From positions 14,687 to 78,686 of the forward strand of contig DASPNP010000075.1 in the NCBI GenBank assembly GCA_035626475.1: 64,000 nucleotides of DNA, given 5' to 3'. Below, one piece after another: positions 17,694 through 25,934 of the stretch. The stretch is from DASPKT01 sp035626475 (GTDB taxonomy: Bacteria; Pseudomonadota; Alphaproteobacteria; Azospirillales; Azospirillaceae). The position numbers were made by a program, and so were the translations under genes. How positions within the stretch are numbered: position 1 is the stretch's first letter; each line of letters opens with the position of its first letter. The notes below the pieces were generated by a model. That model saw nothing but the letters and a program-made list of their open reading frames with translations, did no database searches and was not told the origin of the DNA.

Positions 17694-18401
17694 ATGACCC
17701 CCGAGGAGATCCAGGCGCGCGTCCTGCACCGGGACGGGCTGGTGCTGATCATCGACAAGCCGGCCGGCCTGCCCGTCCATGCGGGCCCCGGCGGCGGCGA
17801 CAATCTGGAACGCCATTTCGATGCGCTGCGCTTCGGCCTGCCGCGCCCGCCGGCGCTGGGCCACCGGCTGGACCGCGACACCAGCGGTTGCCTGGTGCTG
17901 GGCCGCCACCCCAAGGCGCTGCGCAAGCTGGGCATCCTGTTCCAGGAGGGGCGCGCGGCCAAGACCTACTGGGCCGTCGTCCAGGGCGGGCCGGAGGGCG
18001 AGAGCGGCACGATCGACCAGCCGCTGGCCAAGATCTCCAACGCCAAGGGCTGGCGGATGGAGGTGCGCGAGGACGGCCAGCGCTCCGTCACCGACTGGCG
18101 CGTCATGGGCCGCGGCGACGGGCTGACCTGGCTGGAGCTGAATCCGCGCACCGGCCGCACGCACCAGATCCGTGTCCATTGCGCCTGGATGGGCTGCCCG
18201 CTGCTGGGCGATCCTCAATACGGCGCCCAACAGGGTGTGGCCCGGGCGGGCGGTACGCCGATGCAGCTGCATTCCCGGTCGCTCACCCTGCCGCTGCAAT
18301 CCTCCAAGCCGCCCGTCTCCGCCACCGCCCCGGTGCCGCCGCACATGCGGGCGGCGTTGCAGGCCTGCGGCTGGGCCGGCGAACCGCCGCCGGACTATTG
18401 A
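17694..18401 (+). CDS. RluA-type pseudouridine synthase
   Basis: A 235-residue RNA pseudouridine synthase without an S4 domain. The catalytic motif GHRLDRDTSG puts the Asp at residue 60. Further family blocks are LIIDKPAGLPVHAGPGG and LNPRTGRTHQIRVHCAWMGCPLLGDPQYG. Starts six bases after lolA ends, so the two are probably co-transcribed. The target RNA (23S rRNA or tRNA) cannot be fixed from sequence. Confidence 0.9.
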   Translation: MTPEEIQARVLHRDGLVLIIDKPAGLPVHAGPGGGDNLERHFDALRFGLPRPPALGHRLDRDTSGCLVLGRHPKALRKLGILFQEGRAAKTYWAVVQGGPEGESGTIDQPLAKISNAKGWRMEVREDGQRSVTDWRVMGRGDGLTWLELNPRTGRTHQIRVHCAWMGCPLLGDPQYGAQQGVARAGGTPMQLHSRSLTLPLQSSKPPVSATAPVPPHMRAALQACGWAGEPPPDY

Positions 18402-18480
18402 GCACCGGCGGCTAACTCGGCCTATTGACCTTCCACCTGCTGGAAACTGGAAGCTTCCTCCACCGACCAAGGAGGACTCC

Positions 18481-19068
18481 ATGCCCGACCCCGTCCTGAT
18501 GCCGTCATTGCTGGCAGTGACGGCCCTGCTGTTCGCCCTGTTCAGCGCCCGCGTGCGGCGCGGCGGCGTCACCGTCTGGGCTTGGACGGCGGAGGACCCG
18601 GTGCAGGGCGCCACGGCGGCCGCCTTCCGCTTGGCCGGCTTCCTGATCCTGGCTCAGGCCGCCCTGCTGGGCTGGCGGCCGGAGTGGGAGCCGCTGCTGG
18701 GCGGCGTTCCGGGCTACGACACACGGGCCGTACGTCTCGCGGCGCTGGCTATCGGTACGGCAGGCGCCCTGGTCATGCTGGGCTCGCAGCTCTGGATGGG
18801 CCGCTCCTGGCGGATCGGCGTGCCGGACCGACCGGGTGAGCTCGTCACCGGCGGCCCCTTCCGCTTCTCCCGCAACCCGGTCTTCCTGGGCATGGGCCTT
18901 GTGCTGGCGGGCGTTTTCCTGTGGTGGCCAACCATCGTCTCCGGCATCGCCGCCGCCCTCTGGCAGCTCTCGGTGGCGATCCAGGTCCGGCTGGAGGAGC
19001 GCGCGCTGGAAGGCGCGTACGGCGAGGCGTACAGGGCTTACCGGGCGCGCGTCCGGCGGTGGATCTAG
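18481..19068 (+). CDS. Isoprenylcysteine carboxyl methyltransferase-like membrane protein
   Basis: A 195-residue integral membrane protein with about four to five hydrophobic helices and the methyltransferase-family signature RPGELVTGGPFRFSRNPVFLGM plus a C-terminal LEERALEGAYGEAYRAYRARVRRWI, as in ICMT/PEMT-type enzymes. A strong AAGGAGGA precedes ATG 18481. It probably methylates a lipid or prenyl substrate; the specific target is unknown. Its 3' end overlaps by four bases the convergent cryptochrome gene. Confidence 0.8.
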   Translation: MPDPVLMPSLLAVTALLFALFSARVRRGGVTVWAWTAEDPVQGATAAAFRLAGFLILAQAALLGWRPEWEPLLGGVPGYDTRAVRLAALAIGTAGALVMLGSQLWMGRSWRIGVPDRPGELVTGGPFRFSRNPVFLGMGLVLAGVFLWWPTIVSGIAAALWQLSVAIQVRLEERALEGAYGEAYRAYRARVRRWI

Positions 19069-20603
19069 GCGAGCGCGTCGAGAAACTCCTCCGCCCACTG
19101 CTTCAGCGCCGTACGCCGCTCCCCGGGCATCGCCGCCAGCTGCTTCAGCATGATCCCCATGCGGGGGTTGGACGAGAGCAGCCGCTCGTGGCGCATCAGG
19201 AAGGCCCAGTAGAGGGCGTTCATCGGGCAGGCGTCGGGGCCGACGGCCTGGGTCACGTCGTAGCGGCAGGTCCTGCAATAGTCGGACATGCGGTCGATGT
19301 AGCGGCCGCTGGCGGCGTAGGGTTTGGAGGCCATGACCCCGCCGTCGGCGAACAGCGCCATGCCGTGGGTGTTGGGCAGTTCCACCCATTCCACCGCGTC
19401 GGCATAGACGGCCAAGTACCATTCCCCCACCTCCTGCGGCCGCAAGCCCGCCAGCAGGGCGAAGTTGCCGGTCACCATCAGGCGCTGGATGTGGTGGGCG
19501 TAGGCGGTGCGCCTGGTCTGGCCGATCACCCGGGCGAGACAGTTCAGGTCGGTCTCGCCGGTCCAGTAGAAGCTCGGCAGCGGCCGGTCGGCGCCCAGCG
19601 CGTTGGTCGCGGCGTAGCCCGGCATGCGCAGCCAGTAGAGCCCGCGCACATATTCCCGCCAGCCCAGGATCTGCCGCACGAAGCCTTCGACCGCATTCAG
19701 CGGCGCCCGCCCGGCCCGCCATTCGCCCTCCGCCGCCCGGCAGACCTCAAGCGGGTCCAGCAGCCCGACATTCAGGTACTGGGCGATGACCGAATGGAAC
19801 AGCGTGTCGTCGCCCTGGCGCATGGCGTCCTGGAAGTCGCCGAACCAGGGCAGCCCCTGGCGCAGGAACCGCTCGAGAGCCCTCAGCGCGCCTGCCCGGT
19901 CCACCGCGAAGCCGAAGGGCTCCAGGTCGCCGAACCCATCGGGGAAGCGGCGCGCCACCAGCTCCAGCACCTCGCGGGTGACGGCGTCGGGCTCCTCGGC
20001 GAAAGGTTCGGGCACCGGCAGCAGGGGCGGCAGGCTCTTGCGGTTCTCCGGGTCGAAGTTCCAGCGGCCGCCCGCGGGTTGTTCACCCCTCTGGCCGTCC
20101 GGCTCCATCAGCAGCCCGGTCTCCCGCCGCATCTCGCGGTAGAAGAATTCCATGCGCAGCTGACGCCGGCCCCCGGCGAAGCGCTCGAACCGGTCGCGCG
20201 AGCAGATGAAGCGGTTATCCTCGCGGATCTCCACCGGCACGCCGGCGGCCTCGCCCCAGCCGCGCATCGCCTGCAGCACCCGCCATTCGCCCGGAAAGGT
20301 GGCGACCACGCGCTCCGCCCCGTGCCGCAGCACCGCCCTGGCGACCTCGCCCGCCAGCGAGCCGCTGTTGCTGGGATCATCGAGCCGGACGTAATCGACC
20401 GCGATGCCCTCGGCCCTGAGCTCGTCCGCGAAGTGGCGCATGGCCGAGAGGAAGAAGGCGATCTTCTTGCGGTGGTGGGGGACATAGCCCGTCTCCTCCG
20501 CCACCTCCGCCATGAGGACCACGTCGCGCGCCGGGTCGAGGTCCGCCAGCGCGGCGATCCCCCGGCTGAGCTGGTCGCCCAGCACCACGCGCACCATCTT
20601 CAT
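19065..20603 (-). CDS. Iron-sulfur bacterial cryptochrome / (6-4) photolyase-like protein
   Basis: A 512-residue member of the photolyase-related family that includes Agrobacterium PhrB, which uses FAD, a lumazine-type antenna and a 4Fe-4S cluster to repair (6-4) photoproducts. The four cluster Cys are at 355 (NCLAR), 443 and 446 (YCRTCRYD) and 459 (ACPMN): the spacing matches PhrB Cys350, 438, 441 and 454 with a constant offset of five. N-terminal VRVVLGDQLS and the RMEFFYREMR and GWREYVRGLYW segments are family hallmarks. Repair versus signalling activity is not decidable here. Divergent from a DUF2256 gene. Confidence 0.93.
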   Translation of the reverse strand: MKMVRVVLGDQLSRGIAALADLDPARDVVLMAEVAEETGYVPHHRKKIAFFLSAMRHFADELRAEGIAVDYVRLDDPSNSGSLAGEVARAVLRHGAERVVATFPGEWRVLQAMRGWGEAAGVPVEIREDNRFICSRDRFERFAGGRRQLRMEFFYREMRRETGLLMEPDGQRGEQPAGGRWNFDPENRKSLPPLLPVPEPFAEEPDAVTREVLELVARRFPDGFGDLEPFGFAVDRAGALRALERFLRQGLPWFGDFQDAMRQGDDTLFHSVIAQYLNVGLLDPLEVCRAAEGEWRAGRAPLNAVEGFVRQILGWREYVRGLYWLRMPGYAATNALGADRPLPSFYWTGETDLNCLARVIGQTRRTAYAHHIQRLMVTGNFALLAGLRPQEVGEWYLAVYADAVEWVELPNTHGMALFADGGVMASKPYAASGRYIDRMSDYCRTCRYDVTQAVGPDACPMNALYWAFLMRHERLLSSNPRMGIMLKQLAAMPGERRTALKQWAEEFLDALA

Positions 20604-20653
20604 GACCCGGCTCCGGACTACCCCTTTGGAGCCAAGGAGATGGAGCGAGGGCC

Positions 20654-20818
20654 GTGCCCGGAAAGATGCGGCGGAAAGGCGACCTGCCGACCAAGGATTG
20701 CGCCACCTGCGGCCGGCCCTTCGCCTGGCGCAAGAAGTGGGAGCGGGTCTGGGACGAGGTGCGCCACTGCTCCGACGCCTGCCGGAAGCGGCGGAATGCC
20801 GAGAAAGCGCAGGGTTAA
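20654..20818 (+). CDS. DUF2256 small zinc-finger-like protein
   Basis: A 54-residue protein with CATCGRPFAWRKKWERVW and HCSDACRKRR, a C-x2-C...C-x3-C arrangement typical of DUF2256. Start taken at GTG 20654, which follows GGAGCGAGG; ATG 20666 would give a 50-residue form that matches the usual family start (KGDLPTK). It is too short for standard ORF cut-offs. DUF2256 genes often sit beside photolyase-related genes, as here, 50 bases from a cryptochrome start on the other strand, which suggests a partner role; this is association only. Confidence 0.82.
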   Translation: MPGKMRRKGDLPTKDCATCGRPFAWRKKWERVWDEVRHCSDACRKRRNAEKAQG

Positions 20819-20849
20819 CGCCATCGGCTTAGCTGGCAGCGTTGCCGGG

Positions 20850-20973
20850 GTGCGTGCTTCGACCGGCTCAGCATGAGGGGGTTTTGCTGCTCCCGGCCAA
20901 GCTTGTGCAGACGAGAACCGCAAGTGTCTGGCGTACCCCGTTCCTCATCCTGAGCTTGTCGAAGGACGCACGA
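20850..20973. repeat. Dispersed intergenic repeat, copy 1
   Basis: An intergenic element bounded by inverted GTGCGTGCTTCGACCGGCTC / GAGCTTGTCGAAGGACGCAC arms and CATGAGG / CCTCATCC, with a short variable middle. Two more copies occur at 28218 and 35599. Translated by accident it gives strings such as VLRQAQHE, which explains stray ORFs here. Function unknown; a hairpin-forming repeat or terminator is likely. Confidence 0.8.
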
Positions 20974-21000
20974 CGCTTCAGCTCCCTGGGGCCAGCAACC

Positions 21001-21300
21001 TCAGGGCGTCAGCGGCTCCAGGCCGATGCGCTCGCGCACCACGGCGCCCTCGGGCAGGCTGTCGGCCAGCGCACGCCAGGCGAGGAAGTGCGGCGTGCGG
21101 CGGTGGGACTCCAGCGCCGCTTCGCTCTCGAACACTTCCCACAGGTAGAGCAGGGTCGGGTCGGTCTCGTCGGCGGCCAGGTCGAAGCGGAGGCAGCCCG
21201 GCTCATTGCGGCTGCCGGCGACATTGGCCAGCTGGACGGCGATGACGCGATCGCGGAAATCAGGCTGAACGCGGAGGCGGATCAGCTGCGCGACCGGCAT
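21001..21300 (-). CDS. Antibiotic-biosynthesis-monooxygenase (YgiN-like) domain protein
   Basis: A 99-residue ABM/dimeric alpha-beta-barrel protein. It opens with MPVAQLIRLRVQPDFRDRV, contains RNEPGCLRFDL and LYLWEVFESEAALESHRRTPHFLAW, the typical pattern of quinol monooxygenase-like proteins. The start at 21300 is a choice; the frame is open further upstream into the tRNA gene. Substrate unknown. Confidence 0.85.
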   Translation of the reverse strand: MPVAQLIRLRVQPDFRDRVIAVQLANVAGSRNEPGCLRFDLAADETDPTLLYLWEVFESEAALESHRRTPHFLAWRALADSLPEGAVVRERIGLEPLTP

Positions 21301-21329
21301 GGGCTCACGCCCCGATGGATTGGGAAGAA

Positions 21330-21420
21330 TGGCGGAGGGGATGGGATTCGAACCCACGATACGGTTTTGCCGTATACCCGCTTTCCAGGCGAGCGCCTTC
21401 AACCACTCGGCCACCCCTCC
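21330..21420 (-). tRNA. tRNA-Ser(GGA)
   Basis: Minus-strand read gives a 91-base tRNA with the long variable arm of a serine tRNA: acceptor GGAGGGG/CCCCTCC, T arm GGGTTCGAATCCC, anticodon loop CTGGAAA with anticodon GGA (reads TCC and TCT), extra arm TATACGGCAAAACCGTATC. The 3' CCA is encoded. Confidence 0.96.
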
Positions 21421-21474
21421 GCTGGAACGGCCGGCACCATATAGGGGCGCCGCCGCCACTGCAAGCGCTGTCTG

Positions 21475-22104
21475 TCAGCCCCTGGGCGGGGCGGAATGGC
21501 CGGCCAGGAACAGGCGCACGCAGCCCTCCGCCCGCCGCTGCCGGCCGTCGGCGTCCAGCCGCTCGCCGATGCCCAGCGCCATGCGCAGCTGCATGTGTCC
21601 GTTCAGCATGCCGAAGAACTGCTCGGCGGCCAGCAGCGGCTCGGGCACGCTCAGCCGCCCGCCCGCATCCTGGGCCGCGAGGTAATCCGCCAGCCGGCGC
21701 AGCGCGCTGCCGGGGCCGGTGCGGTAGAAGTCGGTGGCGAGGCCGGGGAACTGCGGCGCCGCGGCCACCAGCACCCGCAGCATCAGGCCGTAATCCTCAA
21801 GCTGCAGCAGGTCGAGGAAGTTCAGCGCCACCCGGGTCAGCACACCCTCCACCGGCTCGTCCGGCGAGGGGTGCAGCAGCGGCGCGGTCATGCGATCGCA
21901 GCGCTCGCGCACGATCTCGTGGAACAGCGCCTCCTTGCCGGCGAAATGCTTGTAGATGGTCTGCTTGGACACACCCGCCTCGGCGGCGATCAGGTCCATG
22001 GAGGCGCCATAGCCATCACGCATGAAGACGCGCTGGGCACCGGCCAGGATGGCGGCGCGCTTCTCGGGATCGGGCGGGCGGCCGACGCGCTTGGCGAGTT
22101 CCAT
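21475..22104 (-). CDS. TetR family regulator of the efflux operon
   Basis: A 209-residue repressor with an N-terminal TetR helix-turn-helix (RAAILAGAQRVFMRDGYGASMDLIAAEAGVSKQTIYKHFAGKEALF) and a ligand domain of the EmrR/AcrR-like TetR C-terminal class. It is the last gene of emrA-emrB-tetR, starting one base after the emrB stop. Two matching palindromes upstream of emrA (24842 and 24903) are its likely operators, so it should repress its own operon; the ligand is unknown. Confidence 0.88.
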   Translation of the reverse strand: MELAKRVGRPPDPEKRAAILAGAQRVFMRDGYGASMDLIAAEAGVSKQTIYKHFAGKEALFHEIVRERCDRMTAPLLHPSPDEPVEGVLTRVALNFLDLLQLEDYGLMLRVLVAAAPQFPGLATDFYRTGPGSALRRLADYLAAQDAGGRLSVPEPLLAAEQFFGMLNGHMQLRMALGIGERLDADGRQRRAEGCVRLFLAGHSAPPRG

Positions 22105-22105
22105 C

Positions 22106-23716
22106 TTAGTGCCCCCCGGCACCGGGGCCCCCACCAGGCCCGCCCGCCGCGCGCGGCTTGCGCACCAGCGGCATGGTCAGCAGCGTCACCACGAACAGCG
22201 CCCCCATCAGCAGGAACAGGTCGGAGAATGTCATGACCACCGCCTCGCGCCTGACGGTGCCGGCCATGAGCTTCAGCGCCGCAGCCTGGGCGTCCGATCC
22301 CAGCGCGCCCTGCAGGCTGGCGGCGAGGTTCTCCAGGTGTCCCGCCATGACGGGACGGGTCAGATCCACCCATTCCGACAGGCGTTGGGTGTGCAGGGCC
22401 AGCCGCTCGGTGATGATCGTGTTGATGCCCGCCAGCCCGAAAGCGCCGCCCAGGTTGCGCATCAGGTTGAACAGGCCGGAGGCGTTCTTCAGCTGGTCCG
22501 GCGACAGCGTGCCCAGCGCCAGCGAGGTGATGGGGATGATGCAGAACATCAGCCCGAAGCCGCGCACCATCTGCGGCAGCATCCACTCCGCCTTGTCCCA
22601 GTCGGCCGTCACGCCCAGCGTCAGCAGGAAGCTGGTCGCCAGCAGCGCCAGGCCGATGGAGATGACGATGCGCACGTCGATCTTGTTCGACAGCACGCCG
22701 GCGAACGGCGCCGCCAGGAACTGGCAGATGCCCGTCACCATCATGACCTGCCCGATCTGCAGGCTGTTCAGCTCGCGTACCTGCCCCAGGAACAGCGGCA
22801 GCACATAGACCGAGCCGTAGAGGCCGATGCCGATGATGAAGCCGTAGAGGCAGCCCATGGCGAAGTTGCGGTCGCGCAGCGCCCTGAGGTCGACGATCGG
22901 GTTGGAATGGGTCAGCGCCCGCCACAGGAAGCCGATGCCGGCAATGACGGCAACGACGGCCATGGTGCGGATCTTCTCCTCCTCGAACCAATTGTGCCGC
23001 GCGCCCTCCTCGATGACATATTCCAGGCTGCCCAGGAACAGGGCCATCAGCGCCAGCCCGCCCAGGTCGATGCCCTTCAGCAGGCTCCAGTCCGGCCGGT
23101 CCAGGTCCATGAGCGTCCACACGGCGCCGGCCACCAGCAGGCCCGGCACGATGTTGACCAGGAACAGCCAGTGCCAGGAGAAGCTGGCCGTCAGCCAGCC
23201 GCCCAGGGTCGGGCCGATGGTCGGCGCCAGCGTCGCCACCAGCCCGATGATGACGGTCACGCCGGTTCGGTTGCGCGGCGGGAAAGCGGTGAAGGTGGTC
23301 GCGAACACCGTGGGGATCATGGCGCCGCCCAGGAAGCCCTGGAGCGCGCGGTAGAAGACCAGGCTCTCGATGCTGCCGGCATAGGCGCAGGCGAGGCTCA
23401 TGGCGGTGAAGCCCAGCGCCGAGGCGGTGAAGAGGATGCGGGTGGAGAGCAGCCGGGACAGGTAGCCCGACAGCGGGATCATCACCACCTCGGCGATGAG
23501 ATAGGCGGTCTGGACCCAGACGATCTCGTCGGCGCTGGCCGAGACGCCGGCCTGGATCTCCGCCAGCGACGCCGAGACGATCTGGATGTCCAGGATCGCC
23601 ATGAACATCCCGAACACCATGGCGACGAAGCCCACCTTGGTGCGCCAGCCGACCCGGCCCTCGGCCGGGGGCGGCGCCGGCGCGGCGCCGACCTGGTCGA
23701 GGGTGGCGTCGGTCAC
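22106..23716 (-). CDS. emrB: DHA2-type multidrug MFS transporter EmrB-like
   Basis: A 536-residue major-facilitator protein with 14 predicted membrane segments, the drug:H+ antiporter-2 type. Motif A-like loop LSGYLSRLLSTR and the antiporter motif GPTLGGWLTASFSWHWLFLVNIVPG are clear. Its start overlaps the emrA stop by four bases (ATGA), so the two are coupled. With EmrA and an outer-membrane channel encoded elsewhere it should export drugs or toxic organic molecules. Confidence 0.92.
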   Translation of the reverse strand: MTDATLDQVGAAPAPPPAEGRVGWRTKVGFVAMVFGMFMAILDIQIVSASLAEIQAGVSASADEIVWVQTAYLIAEVVMIPLSGYLSRLLSTRILFTASALGFTAMSLACAYAGSIESLVFYRALQGFLGGAMIPTVFATTFTAFPPRNRTGVTVIIGLVATLAPTIGPTLGGWLTASFSWHWLFLVNIVPGLLVAGAVWTLMDLDRPDWSLLKGIDLGGLALMALFLGSLEYVIEEGARHNWFEEEKIRTMAVVAVIAGIGFLWRALTHSNPIVDLRALRDRNFAMGCLYGFIIGIGLYGSVYVLPLFLGQVRELNSLQIGQVMMVTGICQFLAAPFAGVLSNKIDVRIVISIGLALLATSFLLTLGVTADWDKAEWMLPQMVRGFGLMFCIIPITSLALGTLSPDQLKNASGLFNLMRNLGGAFGLAGINTIITERLALHTQRLSEWVDLTRPVMAGHLENLAASLQGALGSDAQAAALKLMAGTVRREAVVMTFSDLFLLMGALFVVTLLTMPLVRKPRAAGGPGGGPGAGGH

Positions 23717-24813
23717 TTCGCGGCCCCCGCCGGGCGCGCGGCGAGCTGGGCGGCGTCGCCGCCGGGCAGCTCGGCCAAGCCGCGCACGCCCTCGTCGCGC
23801 GTATCCACCGTCACCACGGCCGACAGGCCCGGGCGCAGCAGGCCGGCCAGCGGGCCTTCCTGCGGCAGCGCGATGCGCACCGGCACGCGCTGCACGATCT
23901 TGGTGAAGTTGCCGGTGGCGTTCTCCGGCGGCAGCAGGCTGAACTGGGCGCCACTGGCGGGCGAGACGCTTTCCACCCGCCCCTCGATCTCGACGTCCGG
24001 ATAGGCGTCCACTGTCAGGATCGCCTTCTGCCCGACGCGCAGCCGCCGCAGCTGCGTCTCCTTGAAGTTGGCGGTGACGTAGCTCTGGGCCACCGGCACC
24101 AGCGACATCAGCTGCGTGCCCGGCCGCACCAGCTGCCCGACCCGGGCGCCGGAATTGCCGACAACCCCGTCGATCGGCGCGCGGATGACCGTCTTCTCCA
24201 GGTCGCTGGCGGCCAGCTCGGCGGCGGCGCGGGCTTGGCGGATGGCGGCATCCTGCTGGCCGCGCTGGGTTTCCAGCACGCCGATCTGGTCCTGCTCCGC
24301 CGCCAGCGCGGCTTCCGCCCGGCGCAGCGCGGCGGTCGCCTTCTCGGCATCGGCGCGGGCGGTGGCGAGGCGCTGCTGGCTGACGAAGTCGCGGCTGGCA
24401 AGCTGGCCATAGCGGGTGAGATCGGCAGTGGCGCGAGTCAGCTCGGCCCGGGCCGACGCCACGTCAGCCTCCGCCTTGCGGATCAGGGAGTGCGCCAGCT
24501 GCAGGCGGCTCTCGATGTTGGCGATGGCCGCCTCCTGCACCGCCAGCTGGGCGGCGGCCTGCTCGGCCCGGGCGCGGAAGTCACGATCGTCGATGGTCAG
24601 CAGCAGGTCGCCGGTGCGGACCCGCTGGTTGTCGGCCACCGAGACGGCGGCGACATAGCCCTCGATCCGCGGGCTGATGACCGAGATGTCCGCCTCGACA
24701 TAGGCATTGTCGGTGCTCTGCCGGTGGCGCGCCACGGACCACCAGTGCCAGGCGCCGTAGATTGCGGCCAGCAGCAGGACGGGGAGCAGGACGAGGCCGA
24801 CCTTCTTCTTCAT
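23713..24813 (-). CDS. emrA: EmrA-like membrane fusion protein (HlyD family)
   Basis: A 366-residue adaptor. One N-terminal membrane helix (VGLVLLPVLLLAAIYGAW), then a beta-barrel/lipoyl half-motif (TDNAYVEADISVISPRIEGYV), a long Ala/Arg/Glu coiled coil (about 90-200), the second lipoyl half (VIRAPIDGVVGNSGARVGQLV), and the C-terminal barrel. It bridges the inner-membrane EmrB pump to an outer-membrane channel. It is first in the operon and is preceded by two TetR-type palindromes. Confidence 0.92.
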   Translation of the reverse strand: MKKKVGLVLLPVLLLAAIYGAWHWWSVARHRQSTDNAYVEADISVISPRIEGYVAAVSVADNQRVRTGDLLLTIDDRDFRARAEQAAAQLAVQEAAIANIESRLQLAHSLIRKAEADVASARAELTRATADLTRYGQLASRDFVSQQRLATARADAEKATAALRRAEAALAAEQDQIGVLETQRGQQDAAIRQARAAAELAASDLEKTVIRAPIDGVVGNSGARVGQLVRPGTQLMSLVPVAQSYVTANFKETQLRRLRVGQKAILTVDAYPDVEIEGRVESVSPASGAQFSLLPPENATGNFTKIVQRVPVRIALPQEGPLAGLLRPGLSAVVTVDTRDEGVRGLAELPGGDAAQLAARPAGAAK

Positions 24814-24831
24814 GGGACGGGTTCCCGGGCA

Positions 24832-24859
24832 GGATTATCAAACTGGACGGTCCAGTATC
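24832..24859. promoter_or_regulatory. Putative TetR operator, proximal
   Basis: A perfect palindrome ACTGGAC-G-GTCCAGT at 24842-24856, 28 bases before the emrA start. Flanks extend it to GGATTATCAA on the left and ATC on the right. The same extended sequence recurs in inverted orientation 43 bases away (24899-24927), which argues for a deliberate binding site for the operon's TetR protein. Confidence 0.75.
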
Positions 24860-24898
24860 TGCCCGGAGGATGCGCCCGCCCCGACCTGGGGTCAATCC

Positions 24899-24927
24899 GG
24901 ATACTGGACTCACCAGTATGATAATCC
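24899..24927. promoter_or_regulatory. Putative TetR operator, distal
   Basis: Second copy, inverted relative to the first: ACTGG-ACTCA-CCAGT at 24903-24917, with flanking GGAT and ATGATAATCC that mirror the proximal site. A possible -35 hexamer TTGACC (minus strand, 24890-24895) lies between the two sites, so repressor bound to both could cover the promoter. Start site not determined. Confidence 0.72.
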
Positions 24928-25006
24928 GGCGCGCAGCCATGCGGGGGGAGCATGGACCGCAACCAAGGTTCGTCAGACGAGGGGGTCGAGAGGTGCACCC
25001 CCTACT

Positions 25007-25058
25007 CGTCACCCCGGCGTTTGCGCAGCTGGCGCGTAGCGCCAATGCCGGGATGACG
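25007..25058 (-). terminator. Intergenic hairpin
   Basis: Inverted repeat CGTCACCCCGGC / GCCGGGATGACG (11 of 12 bases pair) around a 28-base loop that itself contains GCGC repeats. It lies downstream of the NAD-binding protein gene and upstream of the efflux promoter region. It may end transcription or be a copy of a dispersed palindrome; there is no T-run to prove termination. Confidence 0.45.
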
Positions 25059-25113
25059 GTTGCTGGATTGGGCCAACGTCGAGAGCCATCCAGCCAACCT
25101 AATAGCGCGGCGC

Positions 25114-25779
25114 TCATGCGCCGCGCGCAAGGTCCCGGATCGCCTCGAACTGGTGGATATGCGTGCCGGGCTCCGCCTTGCGCGCAGCCGTCAGCATGGC
25201 CGCCGCCACGATCTCCGCCTTCACCGGCCGGTAGCGCTTCAGCCCGCCCAGCATGAAGGGCGACAGCAGGGGTGCGGCCACCATGCCCAGCCGTTCCGCC
25301 GGCCTGAACTCCGCCCGCTTGCCCAGCAGCAGGGAGGGGCGGAACAGGTGCAGCGAGGGGAAGCCCAGGGCGCGCAGCCCCTCCTCCATCTCCCCCTTGG
25401 TGGCGAGGTAGAAGTTCTTCGACCCGGCCTCCGCGTCCACCGAGGAGACGACGCAGAACGCCTCGGTGCCCGCCTCCCGCGCGGCGCGGGCGAAGGCCAG
25501 GACGTGATCATGGTCTACCCGGCGGAAGGCCTCCTTGCTGCCGGCCTTGGCGATGGTGGTGCCCAGGCAGCAGAAGGCGGCCCGCGGCTTCAGGTCCGGC
25601 AGCAGCCGCAGCCGGTCGAAATCGGTCTTGAAGGCGCGCAATTTGCCCCGCGCCGGCGGCCCCGCCTTGCGCACCAGGCTGACGGCCATCCCGACATCGG
25701 GCGCCCGCTCGAGAAGGGAGGATAGGTGCCCGCCGACGAGCCCCGTCCCGCCGGCCACCAGGGCCGTCCAAGGCTGCAT
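25114..25779 (-). CDS. NAD(P)-binding atypical short-chain dehydrogenase-like protein
   Basis: A 221-residue Rossmann-fold protein of the YbjT/HTATIP2-like group. The dinucleotide motif ALVAGGTGLVGGHL is at about residues 5-18, with further conserved CCLGTTIAKAGS, VVSSVDAEAGSKNFYLATKGEMEE (Ser-x-Tyr-x3-Lys region) and RPSLLLGKR. ATG 25779 is supported by GGAGAAG. Role unknown; members act as oxidoreductases or regulatory NAD sensors. Confidence 0.82.
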   Translation of the reverse strand: MQPWTALVAGGTGLVGGHLSSLLERAPDVGMAVSLVRKAGPPARGKLRAFKTDFDRLRLLPDLKPRAAFCCLGTTIAKAGSKEAFRRVDHDHVLAFARAAREAGTEAFCVVSSVDAEAGSKNFYLATKGEMEEGLRALGFPSLHLFRPSLLLGKRAEFRPAERLGMVAAPLLSPFMLGGLKRYRPVKAEIVAAAMLTAARKAEPGTHIHQFEAIRDLARGA

Positions 25780-25934
25780 CGCTCTTCTCCCGTCCACCAT
25801 GTCACGCCCCCGGATCATAGACCGGCACCCGAACCGATCCAGCGCGAACTTGCGGGAACCTATGGAGCATTTATGCTACTGAAGCGCGCATACGACCGGA
25901 GCGGAGAGTTGCCGTGGCGAAGTGAGGCTTGGTG

